Shown: piece by piece, positions 17,889-24,701 of the stretch
How the letters are laid out: each line of letters starts with the position of its first letter
Numbering within the stretch: the first letter of the stretch is position 1
Origin: Hymenobacter siberiensis
GTDB lineage: Bacteria > Bacteroidota > Bacteroidia > Cytophagales > Hymenobacteraceae
DNA length: 64,000 bases
Direction of reading: 5' to 3'
NCBI RefSeq assembly: GCF_018967845.1
Contig: NZ_JAHLZZ010000001.1
Coordinates: 3,348,001-3,412,000 of the forward strand
Notes under the pieces: model-generated
Database searches by the model: none
Told to the model about the DNA's origin: nothing
The model's input: only the letters and a program-made list of their open reading frames with translations
Program-made: the position numbers and the translations under genes

Positions 17889-19727
17889 ATGACTCCTTCT
17901 GCTTTCGACCCCACCGCCGCCACCCTGCCCGCCGACCCGCACAGCTACGCCGGCGACAGCCCCGTGCGGGTGCGCCACCTCGCCCTGGCCCTGGCCGTCG
18001 ACTTCGACCAGCATACGCTGGCTGGCACCGTCACCTGGCACCTCGCCAATCCCGGGGCGGCAACCGCGCTTGTGCTCGACACCCGCGACCTGAGCATCGA
18101 AGCCGTGGAAACCCTTGATGCCACCGGACGGGCTACGCCCACCGCATTCACGCTGGGCCCGCCCGATGCTATACTGGGCCAAGCCCTGCGCGTGGCACTG
18201 CCGCCCACCGCTACGGCTGTGCACATTCGCTACCGCACGGCTCCGCACGCGGCAGCCTTGCAGTGGCTGGCCCCGGAGCAAACGGCCGGCACCGAGCCGT
18301 TCCTCTTCACGCAGTCGCAGGCCATTCTGGCGCGCACCTGGCTGCCGTGCCAGGACTCGCCGGGCATCCGCTTTACCTACGAGGCCACAGTGCACGTGCC
18401 CGCGCATCTGCTGGCCCTGATGAGCGCCGAGAACCCGCAGGCGCTGGACCCGAGCGGCGAGTACCACTTCCGCATGGCCCAGCCCATTCCGGCCTACCTC
18501 ATGGCGCTGGCCGTGGGCGACCTGGCTTTTGCCCCGCTCAGCAACCGCACGGGCATCTACGCCGAGCCGGCTACGCTACCGGCAGCAACCCACGAATTTG
18601 CCGACCTGGAGAACATGGTGGCCGCCGCCGAGCAGCTGTACGGCCCCTACCGCTGGGAGCGCTACGATTTGCTGGTGCTGCCTCCCTCCTTCCCCTTCGG
18701 CGGCATGGAAAACCCTCGGTTAACATTTGTAACACCAACCATTCTGGCCGGCGACCGCAGCCTGACCAGCTTGGTGGCGCACGAGCTGGCCCACTCCTGG
18801 TCGGGCAACCTGGTTACAAATGGAACGTGGAATGATTTCTGGCTGAATGAAGGGTTTACGGTGTATTTCGAGCGCCGCATCATGGAACATTTGTATGGGC
18901 GCGAATATGCCGACATGCTCCAGGTGCTGGGCCGCACCGCGCTGCATCATACCATTGAAGAAATTGGTGCGGCCAGCCCCGACACCCATTTGCACTTGGC
19001 CCTGGCCGGCCGCGACCCCGACGAAGGCCTCACTGAGATTGCCTACGAGAAAGGCTGCGCCCTGCTCCTGACATTGGAGTCGCTCATCAGCCGGCCCCGG
19101 CTCGATGCCTTTATTAAGGAGTACTTCGCCCGCTTCAGTTTTCAGGCGATGGACACGGCCACCTTCCTGCACTACCTCCGCGCCGAACTACTGGACCGGG
19201 AGACCGGCCTCGAAGCCCGCCTGAACCTGGCCGCCTGGGTCGATGGCCCCGGCCTCCCACCCAACGCGCCGACACCAACTTCCCGCCGTTTCGCCGAGGT
19301 CGACCAGGCGCTGGCCGGCCTGCAGGCGGGCACCGCGCCGACGGCTCTGCTCCCACTCGCTACCGAATGGGGCAGCCACGAGTGGGTTCATTTTCTGCAC
19401 GGTCTCTCCCCGACCCTGGCGGCTGAGCAGCTGGCGGCACTCGATGATTCCTTCCACTTCACCACTTCCGGTAATGCCGAAATTCTGGCCGCCTGGTTTC
19501 CGCACACCATCCGGGCCGGCTACGCGGCGGCCGATGGAGCGGTGAAAAAATTTCTACTTCACGTGGGCCGTCGCAAATTTGTGGTGCCGCTCTACCAGGC
19601 CCTGCTGGCTACGCCCGACGGACTGGCGCGGGCCCGCGCCATCTACGCCGAAGCACGGCCGAACTACCATTCCGTGACGACCAGTACGCTTGATTCTTTA
19701 CTCGCCGCCCGGCCCGCGCGTGATTAA
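17889..19727 (+). CDS. M1-family zinc aminopeptidase
   Basis: The 612-residue protein matches the leukotriene-A4-hydrolase/aminopeptidase branch of family M1. The exopeptidase loop is FGGMENPRLTF, and the zinc site is HELAHSWSGN near residues 298-302 with NEGFTVYFE about 18 residues later. The N-terminal beta domain (VRHLALALAVDFDQHTLAGT) and a C-terminal helical domain are both present. There is no signal peptide, so it probably acts in the cytoplasm on peptides. The cyanophycinase gene follows after 96 bases on the same strand, so the two may share a transcript and peptide-recycling role. Confidence 0.94.
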   Translation: MTPSAFDPTAATLPADPHSYAGDSPVRVRHLALALAVDFDQHTLAGTVTWHLANPGAATALVLDTRDLSIEAVETLDATGRATPTAFTLGPPDAILGQALRVALPPTATAVHIRYRTAPHAAALQWLAPEQTAGTEPFLFTQSQAILARTWLPCQDSPGIRFTYEATVHVPAHLLALMSAENPQALDPSGEYHFRMAQPIPAYLMALAVGDLAFAPLSNRTGIYAEPATLPAATHEFADLENMVAAAEQLYGPYRWERYDLLVLPPSFPFGGMENPRLTFVTPTILAGDRSLTSLVAHELAHSWSGNLVTNGTWNDFWLNEGFTVYFERRIMEHLYGREYADMLQVLGRTALHHTIEEIGAASPDTHLHLALAGRDPDEGLTEIAYEKGCALLLTLESLISRPRLDAFIKEYFARFSFQAMDTATFLHYLRAELLDRETGLEARLNLAAWVDGPGLPPNAPTPTSRRFAEVDQALAGLQAGTAPTALLPLATEWGSHEWVHFLHGLSPTLAAEQLAALDDSFHFTTSGNAEILAAWFPHTIRAGYAAADGAVKKFLLHVGRRKFVVPLYQALLATPDGLARARAIYAEARPNYHSVTTSTLDSLLAARPARD

Positions 19728-19823
19728 TTCCCATCCGGCCCGAACTTTGCCCCGGGTTCAGCCCCGGCCCGGCTGCCGCCAAGTATTTTCGTTTTTGCAT
19801 CACTCCGTTATATCCCCCATCCG

Positions 19824-20744
19824 TTGAAAACCATCATCCCGCTAGGCAAACTCATCGCCGTGGGCGGCAACGAGGACAAGGGCACGTACCCCAACCCTCG
19901 AACCCGCCGCAAGTATTACCTCAACTTTTTCGAGTTGGGCATCCTAAAGCGGATTGTGCTCGAAAGCGGCAAAACCGACCCGCGCATCGAAGTCATCACC
20001 ACCGCCTCCATGATTCCGGAGGAAGTAGGCCCGATTTATATCGGCTCCTTCGCCATGCTTAACTGCCTGAACGTCGGCATCATGGACATTCGCACGCCCG
20101 AAGATGCCCGCCAGCCCGAGTTTCTGGAGCGCCTGATGGCCGCCGATGTGGTCATGTTTTCGGGCGGCAACCAGTCGCGCCTGCGGGAGATGTTCGGCGA
20201 AACCGACTTTCTCGACCGCATGACGCAGCGCTACTACGCCGAGCCGAATTTCGTGATTGCCGGCACCAGTGCCGGGGCCGTGGCCATGTCGCATTCCATG
20301 ATTCGGGGCGGCTCGGTGCCCGATGCCCTGCTGAAAGGAGCCGTGAAAATGGGCGTTGGCCTGAGTCTGCTACCCGCCGCCATCATCGACTCACACTTTG
20401 TGAAGCGCGGCCGCTTTGGCCGGCTCATCGAGGCGGTAGCGCTGCACCCCAAGCTCATCGGCATTGGACTGGGCGAGGACACCGGCGTGCTCATCACCCA
20501 AGGCAATCTGGTCGAAACCATTGGCTCTAACCTCGTTATCATCCTCGACGGCCATAATATCCAGCACAACAACGCCGCCGCCGCCAAAAAAGGCACGGTG
20601 CTTTCCATCGAAAACGTGACCATGCACATCCTAGCCAAGGGCAATGTATACGACATGCGGGAGCGGAAATTCTATCCCAGCAAAGACGTATTGGCCCCTG
20701 TCATAACCCCAAGCGTGGCCATTGATGTTTCGCCCGGCAAATAA
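19824..20744 (+). CDS. cphB: Cyanophycinase
   Basis: The 306-residue protein starts at a TTG (KTIIPLGKLIAVGGNEDKG). It carries the S51-family features of cyanophycinase: VMFSGGNQSRL, the nucleophile elbow AGTSAGAVAMS (Ser near residue 150), ALLKGAVKMGVGLSLLPAAI, IDSHFVKRGRFGRL and GIGLGEDTGVLI. The enzyme cuts the Asp-Arg polymer cyanophycin to beta-Asp-Arg dipeptides. No cyanophycin synthetase gene is in this window, but an isoaspartyl peptidase that could finish the dipeptides lies 1.2 kb downstream. No signal peptide, so it would act inside the cell. A terminator follows. Family identification is firm; use on cyanophycin or on a similar isopeptide is inference. Confidence 0.92.
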   Translation: MKTIIPLGKLIAVGGNEDKGTYPNPRTRRKYYLNFFELGILKRIVLESGKTDPRIEVITTASMIPEEVGPIYIGSFAMLNCLNVGIMDIRTPEDARQPEFLERLMAADVVMFSGGNQSRLREMFGETDFLDRMTQRYYAEPNFVIAGTSAGAVAMSHSMIRGGSVPDALLKGAVKMGVGLSLLPAAIIDSHFVKRGRFGRLIEAVALHPKLIGIGLGEDTGVLITQGNLVETIGSNLVIILDGHNIQHNNAAAAKKGTVLSIENVTMHILAKGNVYDMRERKFYPSKDVLAPVITPSVAIDVSPGK

Positions 20745-20765
20745 AACCTGACGGTATTTTACTAA

Positions 20766-20804
20766 AGGAAGCCCGCTCATTATGTAAATGAGCGGGCTTT
20801 TTTG
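20766..20804 (+). terminator. Rho-independent terminator
   Basis: AAGCCCGCTCATT and AATGAGCGGGCTT form the stem, followed by seven Ts. It ends the cyanophycinase transcript. Confidence 0.88.
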
Positions 20805-20899
20805 TTCCCGTTGCAGCACTTTTGCCGTACGCAGGTTTAGCTATTATCACTTCGCGAAGCCGAATTCACCACTTCCTCTCAACCCAACATCAACCGTAT

Positions 20900-21886
20900 A
20901 TGAACTACCGCAAGCTTGGTAAAACCGAATTTTCCGTTTCTGAAATCAGCCTGGGCACCTGGCAGGTGGGCGGCAAGTGGGGCGACCCATTCAGCCACGC
21001 CAACGCCGATAAAATCCTTAATGCTGCCGTCGATGCCGGCATCAACTTCATCGACACGGCCGATGTGTACGGCGACGGCGAGAGCGAAAAAGCTGTGGGC
21101 CGGCTGGTCCGCTCCCGCTCCGAGCGCATTTTTGTGGCCACGAAGTGCGGCCGGCGCCTGCAGCCCCACACGGCCGAGGCCTACCAGCCCGCCGTGCTCC
21201 GCCGGTTTGTGGAAGACAGCCTGCGCAACATGCAGCTGGAAACCATCGACTTAATCCAATTACATTGCCCGCCCACCGAGGTGTACTACCGCCCCGAGAT
21301 TTTTGGGGAGTTTGACCGTCTGCGCGAGGAAGGCAAAATCCGACACCTTGGCGTGAGCATCGAGAAAGTGGAAGAAGGCCTGAAAGCCATCGAATTTCCC
21401 AACGTGACTACGGTGCAGTTGATTTTCAACCTGTTCCGCCAGCGGCCGCCGGAGCTGCTGTTCAAAGAAGCTGCCCGGCGCAACATTGGTCTGATTGTGC
21501 GGGTGCCCCTGGCCAGCGGCCTGCTCACCGGCAAGTTTTCGCCGCAAACCCATTTCGCGGCCGACGACCACCGCAATTTCAACCGACACGGCGAGGCCTT
21601 CGACAAAGGCGAAACCTTCGCCGGCGTGGATTACGAAACCGGCCTGGCTGCCGTGGAAGAATTGAAACGTGTTTTCGGGCCTCAAATGCCCCTCGCCGCC
21701 CAGGCCCTGCGCTGGATTCTGATGTTCGAGGAAGTGAGCTGCGTTATCCCCGGCGCTTCCCGCCCCGAACAGATTCTCTCGAACCTGCAAGCCGCCGACC
21801 TGCTCGCGCTATCGCCGGAGCAGATACAGGCCGTGCGGGATATCTACAACGAGCGGATTCGACCGCTGGTGCATTACAGCTGGTAA
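20900..21886 (+). CDS. Aldo/keto reductase
   Basis: The 328-residue protein is a full aldo/keto reductase barrel. Visible features are the N-terminal LGKTEFSVSEISLGTWQVGG, the catalytic aspartate and tyrosine in FIDTADVYGDGESE, the lysine in VATKCG, and LIQLHCPP with the active-site histidine. The C-terminal cofactor region (LRWILMFEEVSCVIPGASRP) is normal. These enzymes reduce carbonyl compounds with NADPH, and the physiological substrate is not apparent. I chose the ATG at 20900 because it matches the family start. A hairpin terminator separates it from the convergent isoaspartyl peptidase. Confidence 0.92.
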   Translation: MNYRKLGKTEFSVSEISLGTWQVGGKWGDPFSHANADKILNAAVDAGINFIDTADVYGDGESEKAVGRLVRSRSERIFVATKCGRRLQPHTAEAYQPAVLRRFVEDSLRNMQLETIDLIQLHCPPTEVYYRPEIFGEFDRLREEGKIRHLGVSIEKVEEGLKAIEFPNVTTVQLIFNLFRQRPPELLFKEAARRNIGLIVRVPLASGLLTGKFSPQTHFAADDHRNFNRHGEAFDKGETFAGVDYETGLAAVEELKRVFGPQMPLAAQALRWILMFEEVSCVIPGASRPEQILSNLQAADLLALSPEQIQAVRDIYNERIRPLVHYSW

Positions 21887-21902
21887 GATTATTCTCTCAG
21901 AA

Positions 21903-21948
21903 AAAAGAACGTCATGCTGAGCGCAGCCGAAGCATGACGTTCTTTTTA
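21903..21948. terminator. Compact family A repeat acting as bidirectional terminator
   Basis: AAAAAGAACGTCATGCT and AGCATGACGTTCTTTTT are perfectly complementary around a 12-base loop made of the family A core (GAGCGCAGCCGA). It lies between two convergent genes and has A and T runs on both sides. A repeat arm has here become a terminator. Confidence 0.85.
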
Positions 21949-21965
21949 TGCTCCCAGCACTCGGG

Positions 21966-22889
21966 CTACTCCTTATAGATAGCCACCTGCGCTTTGCCGC
22001 CCTCCACGCGGCTGGCGCGGTACATACCTTCCGAATTGAAAGGCAGGGTGATATTCCCGGCCGCGTCCACGGCAATCAGCCCGCCTTCGCCACCCACGGG
22101 GGCCAGCTTGTCCTGCACCACGATACGGGCCGCCTCTTCCAGAGATAATTCCTTGTATTCCATTAAACAAGCTATATCGTAAGCCGCCACGGCCCGGATA
22201 AAATACTCCCCGTTACCGGTGCAGCTGATGGCGCAGCGGGCATCGGCCCAGGTGCCGGCTCCGATGAGCGGCGTGTCGCCGATGCGGGAGTAGCGCTTGT
22301 TGGTCATGCCGCCGGTGCTGGTGGCAGCGGCCAAGTGGCCATGCTGGTCGCGGGCCACGGCTCCTACGGTGCCCTTTTTCCAGTTTGGGTCGGCGGCGTG
22401 GTCTAGCTGCATTTTGCCCGAGGCAATGGCATCCTGGAGCTGGTCGAAGCGCTTTTGGGTGAAGAAATACTCCACCGGTTGCAGTGGCAGGCCGTGCTCG
22501 CGGGCCAGCTCGTCGGCGCCGGGGTAGCTTAGCAGTACGTGCTCGGTGTGCTCCATCACGAGGCGGGCGGCCCGGATGGGGTTTTGTACCTGGCGCACGC
22601 CGGCCACGGCTCCGGCCAGCTTGTTGTGGCCGCTCATGAGGGCGGCGTCCATTTCGTGGTGGCCGTCGTGGGTGAACACGGCCCCGCGCCCGGCGTTGAA
22701 CAGGGGGCAGTCTTCGAGGCTGCGCACGGCCGCTTCTACGGCATCGAGGGCGGCGGCGCCTTCGCGGAGCAGCTCATAGCCGGTGCTGAGGGCCGCTTCG
22801 AGGGCTGCGCGGTAGAGCTGTTCATCGGCGGGAGAAAGCGAGGCGCGGGCAATGGTACCGGCACCGCCGTGGATGGCAAGGGCGAACAT
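21966..22889 (-). CDS. Isoaspartyl peptidase / L-asparaginase (Ntn hydrolase)
   Basis: The 307-residue protein is a plant-type asparaginase of the T2 family. The N-terminus FALAIHGGAGTI, NAGRGAVFTHDG, the self-cleavage site KKGTVGAVARD (Thr174 becomes the N-terminal nucleophile), STGGMTNKRYSRIGDTPLIG and GAGTWAD are all present. Family members remove beta-aspartyl residues from dipeptides and also hydrolyse asparagine. The nearby cyanophycinase releases beta-Asp-Arg, a known type of substrate, so the two may work in sequence. A TACCTTTG promoter box lies 50 bases upstream of the chosen ATG. Cytoplasmic by sequence. Confidence 0.93.
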   Translation of the reverse strand: MFALAIHGGAGTIARASLSPADEQLYRAALEAALSTGYELLREGAAALDAVEAAVRSLEDCPLFNAGRGAVFTHDGHHEMDAALMSGHNKLAGAVAGVRQVQNPIRAARLVMEHTEHVLLSYPGADELAREHGLPLQPVEYFFTQKRFDQLQDAIASGKMQLDHAADPNWKKGTVGAVARDQHGHLAAATSTGGMTNKRYSRIGDTPLIGAGTWADARCAISCTGNGEYFIRAVAAYDIACLMEYKELSLEEAARIVVQDKLAPVGGEGGLIAVDAAGNITLPFNSEGMYRASRVEGGKAQVAIYKE

Positions 22890-22938
22890 ATATATAAGGA
22901 GTAAAAAAGCCCGAAAGAAATCAGGAGAAAAGCGTCCG

Positions 22939-22946
22939 CAAAGGTA
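22939..22946 (-). promoter_or_regulatory. Candidate promoter -7 box TACCTTTG
   Basis: Exact consensus on the minus strand, 50 bases before the isoaspartyl peptidase ATG. It is back to back with the plus-strand box at 22988. Confidence 0.5.
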
Positions 22947-22987
22947 GCCGGAGGGAACGGCGAAGGGGCCGCTTGCGTTTTTTTTCG

Positions 22988-22995
22988 TAGGTTTG
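22988..22995 (+). promoter_or_regulatory. Candidate promoter -7 box TAGGTTTG
   Basis: Exact TAnnTTTG, 37 bases before the ATG of the DUF3127 gene, preceded by a T-rich tract. Confidence 0.5.
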
Positions 22996-23032
22996 ATGTT
23001 CAAGTCTACAAATCAAAAAACACCCCATTTTT

Positions 23033-23452
23033 ATGGCATACGACGTAACCGGCCGGCTGCACGAAATATTTGACGAACAGCAGGTAAGCGAAAAGTTTCG
23101 CAAGCGCGAGTTCGTGCTGGAAGTCCAGGACGGCCAGTATCCCGAGCATATTAAGTTTCAGATGGTTCAGGACAAAACCAGCCTCATCGACCCTTTCAAA
23201 ATGGGCGACGAAGTGAAGGTGACCTTCAACCTGCGCGGCCGTGGCTTCAACAAAAATGGCCAGATGCTGTACTTCACCAATCTGGAGGCCTGGAAAATTG
23301 AGCCCGCCGGCGCTGCCAACTACGGTGGTGGTGGTGGCCAGCAGCAAGCGGCTCCCCGCCCCGCTGCTGCTCAGAACCAGAACCCCACGCTGCGCGCCCA
23401 GCCCTCGGCCGCACCCATCGCCAGCGACGACGACAACGACCTGCCCTTCTAG
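23033..23452 (+). CDS. DUF3127 single-strand-binding-like protein
   Basis: The 139-residue protein has a DUF3127 domain in residues 1-90 (MAYDVTGRLHEIFDEQQVSE, FRKREFVLEVQDGQYPEHIK, FNLRGRGFNKNGQMLYFTNL). A Gly/Gln/Pro/Ala-rich linker follows, ending in an acidic tip, SDDDNDLPF. That layout, an OB-like domain plus flexible linker plus acidic DLPF end, copies bacterial single-strand DNA-binding proteins, whose tip recruits repair enzymes. The family is typical of Bacteroidota. Single-strand DNA binding is an inference. The stop codon adjoins a 7-base tandem repeat. Confidence 0.88.
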   Translation: MAYDVTGRLHEIFDEQQVSEKFRKREFVLEVQDGQYPEHIKFQMVQDKTSLIDPFKMGDEVKVTFNLRGRGFNKNGQMLYFTNLEAWKIEPAGAANYGGGGGQQQAAPRPAAAQNQNPTLRAQPSAAPIASDDDNDLPF

Positions 23453-23500
23453 TTAGCTGTTAGCTGTTAGCTGTTAGCTGTTAGCTGTTAGCTGTTAGCT
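23452..23500. repeat. Tandem heptanucleotide repeat, GTTAGCT x 7
   Basis: Seven perfect copies of GTTAGCT fill 49 bases. The array begins on the G of the TAG stop codon of the DUF3127 gene and ends just before its terminator. Perfect short arrays like this change length by slippage. Confidence 0.95.
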
Positions 23501-23508
23501 GAAGAAAG

Positions 23509-23546
23509 AAAAATGCCGCTCCTGATAATCAGGAGCGGCATTTTTT
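23509..23546 (+). terminator. Rho-independent terminator (bidirectional)
   Basis: AAAAATGCCGCTCCTGA and TCAGGAGCGGCATTTTTT form the stem. It follows the tandem repeat and ends the DUF3127 transcript. Confidence 0.9.
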
Positions 23547-23573
23547 GTGTCTGTTTTTTCGTATGATTAGGCT

Positions 23574-24200
23574 ATGGATATACACGAGCTGATAGCGCGG
23601 GGCGAGGGCGAGGAGCTAGAATTCAAGCAAAAAACCACACACCCGCACCGCATTTCGCGCACTTTGGTTTCGCTGGCCAACACGCGGGGCGGGCAGGTGC
23701 TGGTGGGCGTCGATGATGCCGGCCGCATTTTGGGCGTGCGCGATGCCGAGGAAGAATTATTTGTGCTGCGCGAAGCGGCGGAGCACTATGTCGAGCCGCC
23801 GCTGACCACCCTTCGCTACCAGGAAATTGAGGAAGACGGCCGCACGGTGCTCATCGTGACCGTACCCGAGAGTGCTCAAAAGCCCCACCGCGCCCAGGTA
23901 GCACCCAACGACTGGCGCGGCTTTGTGCGCGTGCGCGATGCCAGCGTGCAAACCAGCGGCCTCACCGAGAAAGTGCTGGAACGCCAGCAGCCCGAATCCC
24001 GCTTCGAGCAAATCCCACTCAACAAGCAGGAGCTGGCCGTTATCGACTACCTAAAGTCCCACCCCCGCATCACCTTGGCCCAGTTCATGAAATTGGTAAA
24101 TTTTGGCAAGCGCCGCGCCTACCAAACCCTAATAAAGCTGGTGCTCCACGGCTACATCCGCCACCACGACAAGGAGAAGGAACCATACTACACTGCCTGA
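23574..24200 (+). CDS. AlbA_2/Schlafen-like ATP-binding domain protein with winged helix
   Basis: The 208-residue protein begins with an AlbA_2 (Schlafen AAA_4) domain: GEELEFKQKTTHPHRISRTL then VSLANTRGGQVLVGVDDAGR and GFVRVRDASVQT. A C-terminal winged-helix segment follows (LNKQELAVIDYLKSHPRITL, RRAYQTLIKLVLHGYIRHH). AlbA_2 proteins occur as transcription regulators and in some defence-linked genes. Here the domain has no nuclease or other partner, and the protein is shorter than most family members. No signal peptide. The gene stands alone. A regulatory role is the simplest reading. Confidence 0.83.
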   Translation: MDIHELIARGEGEELEFKQKTTHPHRISRTLVSLANTRGGQVLVGVDDAGRILGVRDAEEELFVLREAAEHYVEPPLTTLRYQEIEEDGRTVLIVTVPESAQKPHRAQVAPNDWRGFVRVRDASVQTSGLTEKVLERQQPESRFEQIPLNKQELAVIDYLKSHPRITLAQFMKLVNFGKRRAYQTLIKLVLHGYIRHHDKEKEPYYTA

Positions 24201-24258
24201 ACTACAGGTTTTATGGTCTTTCAGGTAGTTGCAAGGCCTGAGTGTCTCATTCTGGCGA

Positions 24259-24390
24259 GCGCCTCACCCCCTGCCCCCAGAGCCATTAAGTTCTACTGTC
24301 GTCGCCCCCCTCTCCAAAAAAGAGAGAGGACACCGGCCCTGCTAATGCCGCCTCCCCTCTCCTTTTCGGCAAGGGAGCCGAGGGATAAGG
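24259..24390. repeat. Degenerate copy of palindromic repeat family D
   Basis: CCTCACCCCCTGCCCCCAG, CCCCTCTCCAAAAAAGAG and CCTCCCCTCTCC resemble the arms of the perfect palindrome at 59516-59594, but complementarity is largely lost. It fills the space behind the AlbA_2 gene. Confidence 0.55.
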
Positions 24391-24432
24391 CGTATAGTCG
24401 CGCGGTTTGTACAAAGCATTTTATACGACTAC

Positions 24433-24476
24433 TTAAAACAGAACAGCCTGCTCGATGAGCAGGCTGTTCTGTTTTG
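24433..24476. terminator. Rho-independent terminator (bidirectional)
   Basis: AAAACAGAACAGCCTGCTC and GAGCAGGCTGTTCTGTTTT form a perfect stem. It adjoins the stop of the small lysine-rich gene (24481, minus strand). Confidence 0.88.
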
Positions 24477-24480
24477 GAAA

Positions 24481-24597
24481 CTATTCCTGCTTGCGGGCGC
24501 GGGCTACTTTTTTCTCGTCTTTTTCCGCCTTTTTTTCTTTGGTGGTTTTTACGGGTTCTTTCTTTTTCTCTTTGCGAGCATCTTGCGCTTTGGCCAT
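24481..24597 (-). CDS. Very small lysine-rich protein (38 residues)
   Basis: The frame from ATG at 24597 to TAG at 24481 encodes 38 residues: MAKAQDARKEKKKEPVKTTK, then EKKAEKDEKKVARARKQE. Nearly half of the residues are lysine or arginine and there is no hydrophobic stretch, so it should be disordered and able to bind RNA or DNA. It has its own terminator downstream and a TACCTTCG promoter-like box upstream near 24675. I recall short MAKAQDx-type proteins in other Bacteroidota but cannot confirm this here. Function unknown. Confidence 0.6.
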   Translation of the reverse strand: MAKAQDARKEKKKEPVKTTKEKKAEKDEKKVARARKQE

Positions 24598-24701
24598 TAT
24601 TGAAAAGAAGTTTAGGTGAGGGATTAGGTTTCGGTGGTTTCAACGCACGGCCGGGCCGCTGTGTTGTAAGGGGCGAAGGTAGAAACTTTACCGAAAAGCC
24701 G

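Noticed and set aside
23452..23500. Possible CRISPR-like array
   Set aside because: Direct tandem copies of 7 bases have no spacers and no cas genes are near. It is a simple tandem repeat.
23574..24200. Anti-phage defence gene based on the Schlafen-like domain
   Set aside because: No nuclease domain, no partner gene and no defence island around it. A regulator is simpler.
24259..24390. Short gene behind the AlbA_2 gene
   Set aside because: The sequence is a decayed family D palindrome, and its translation gives only repeat-derived peptide.
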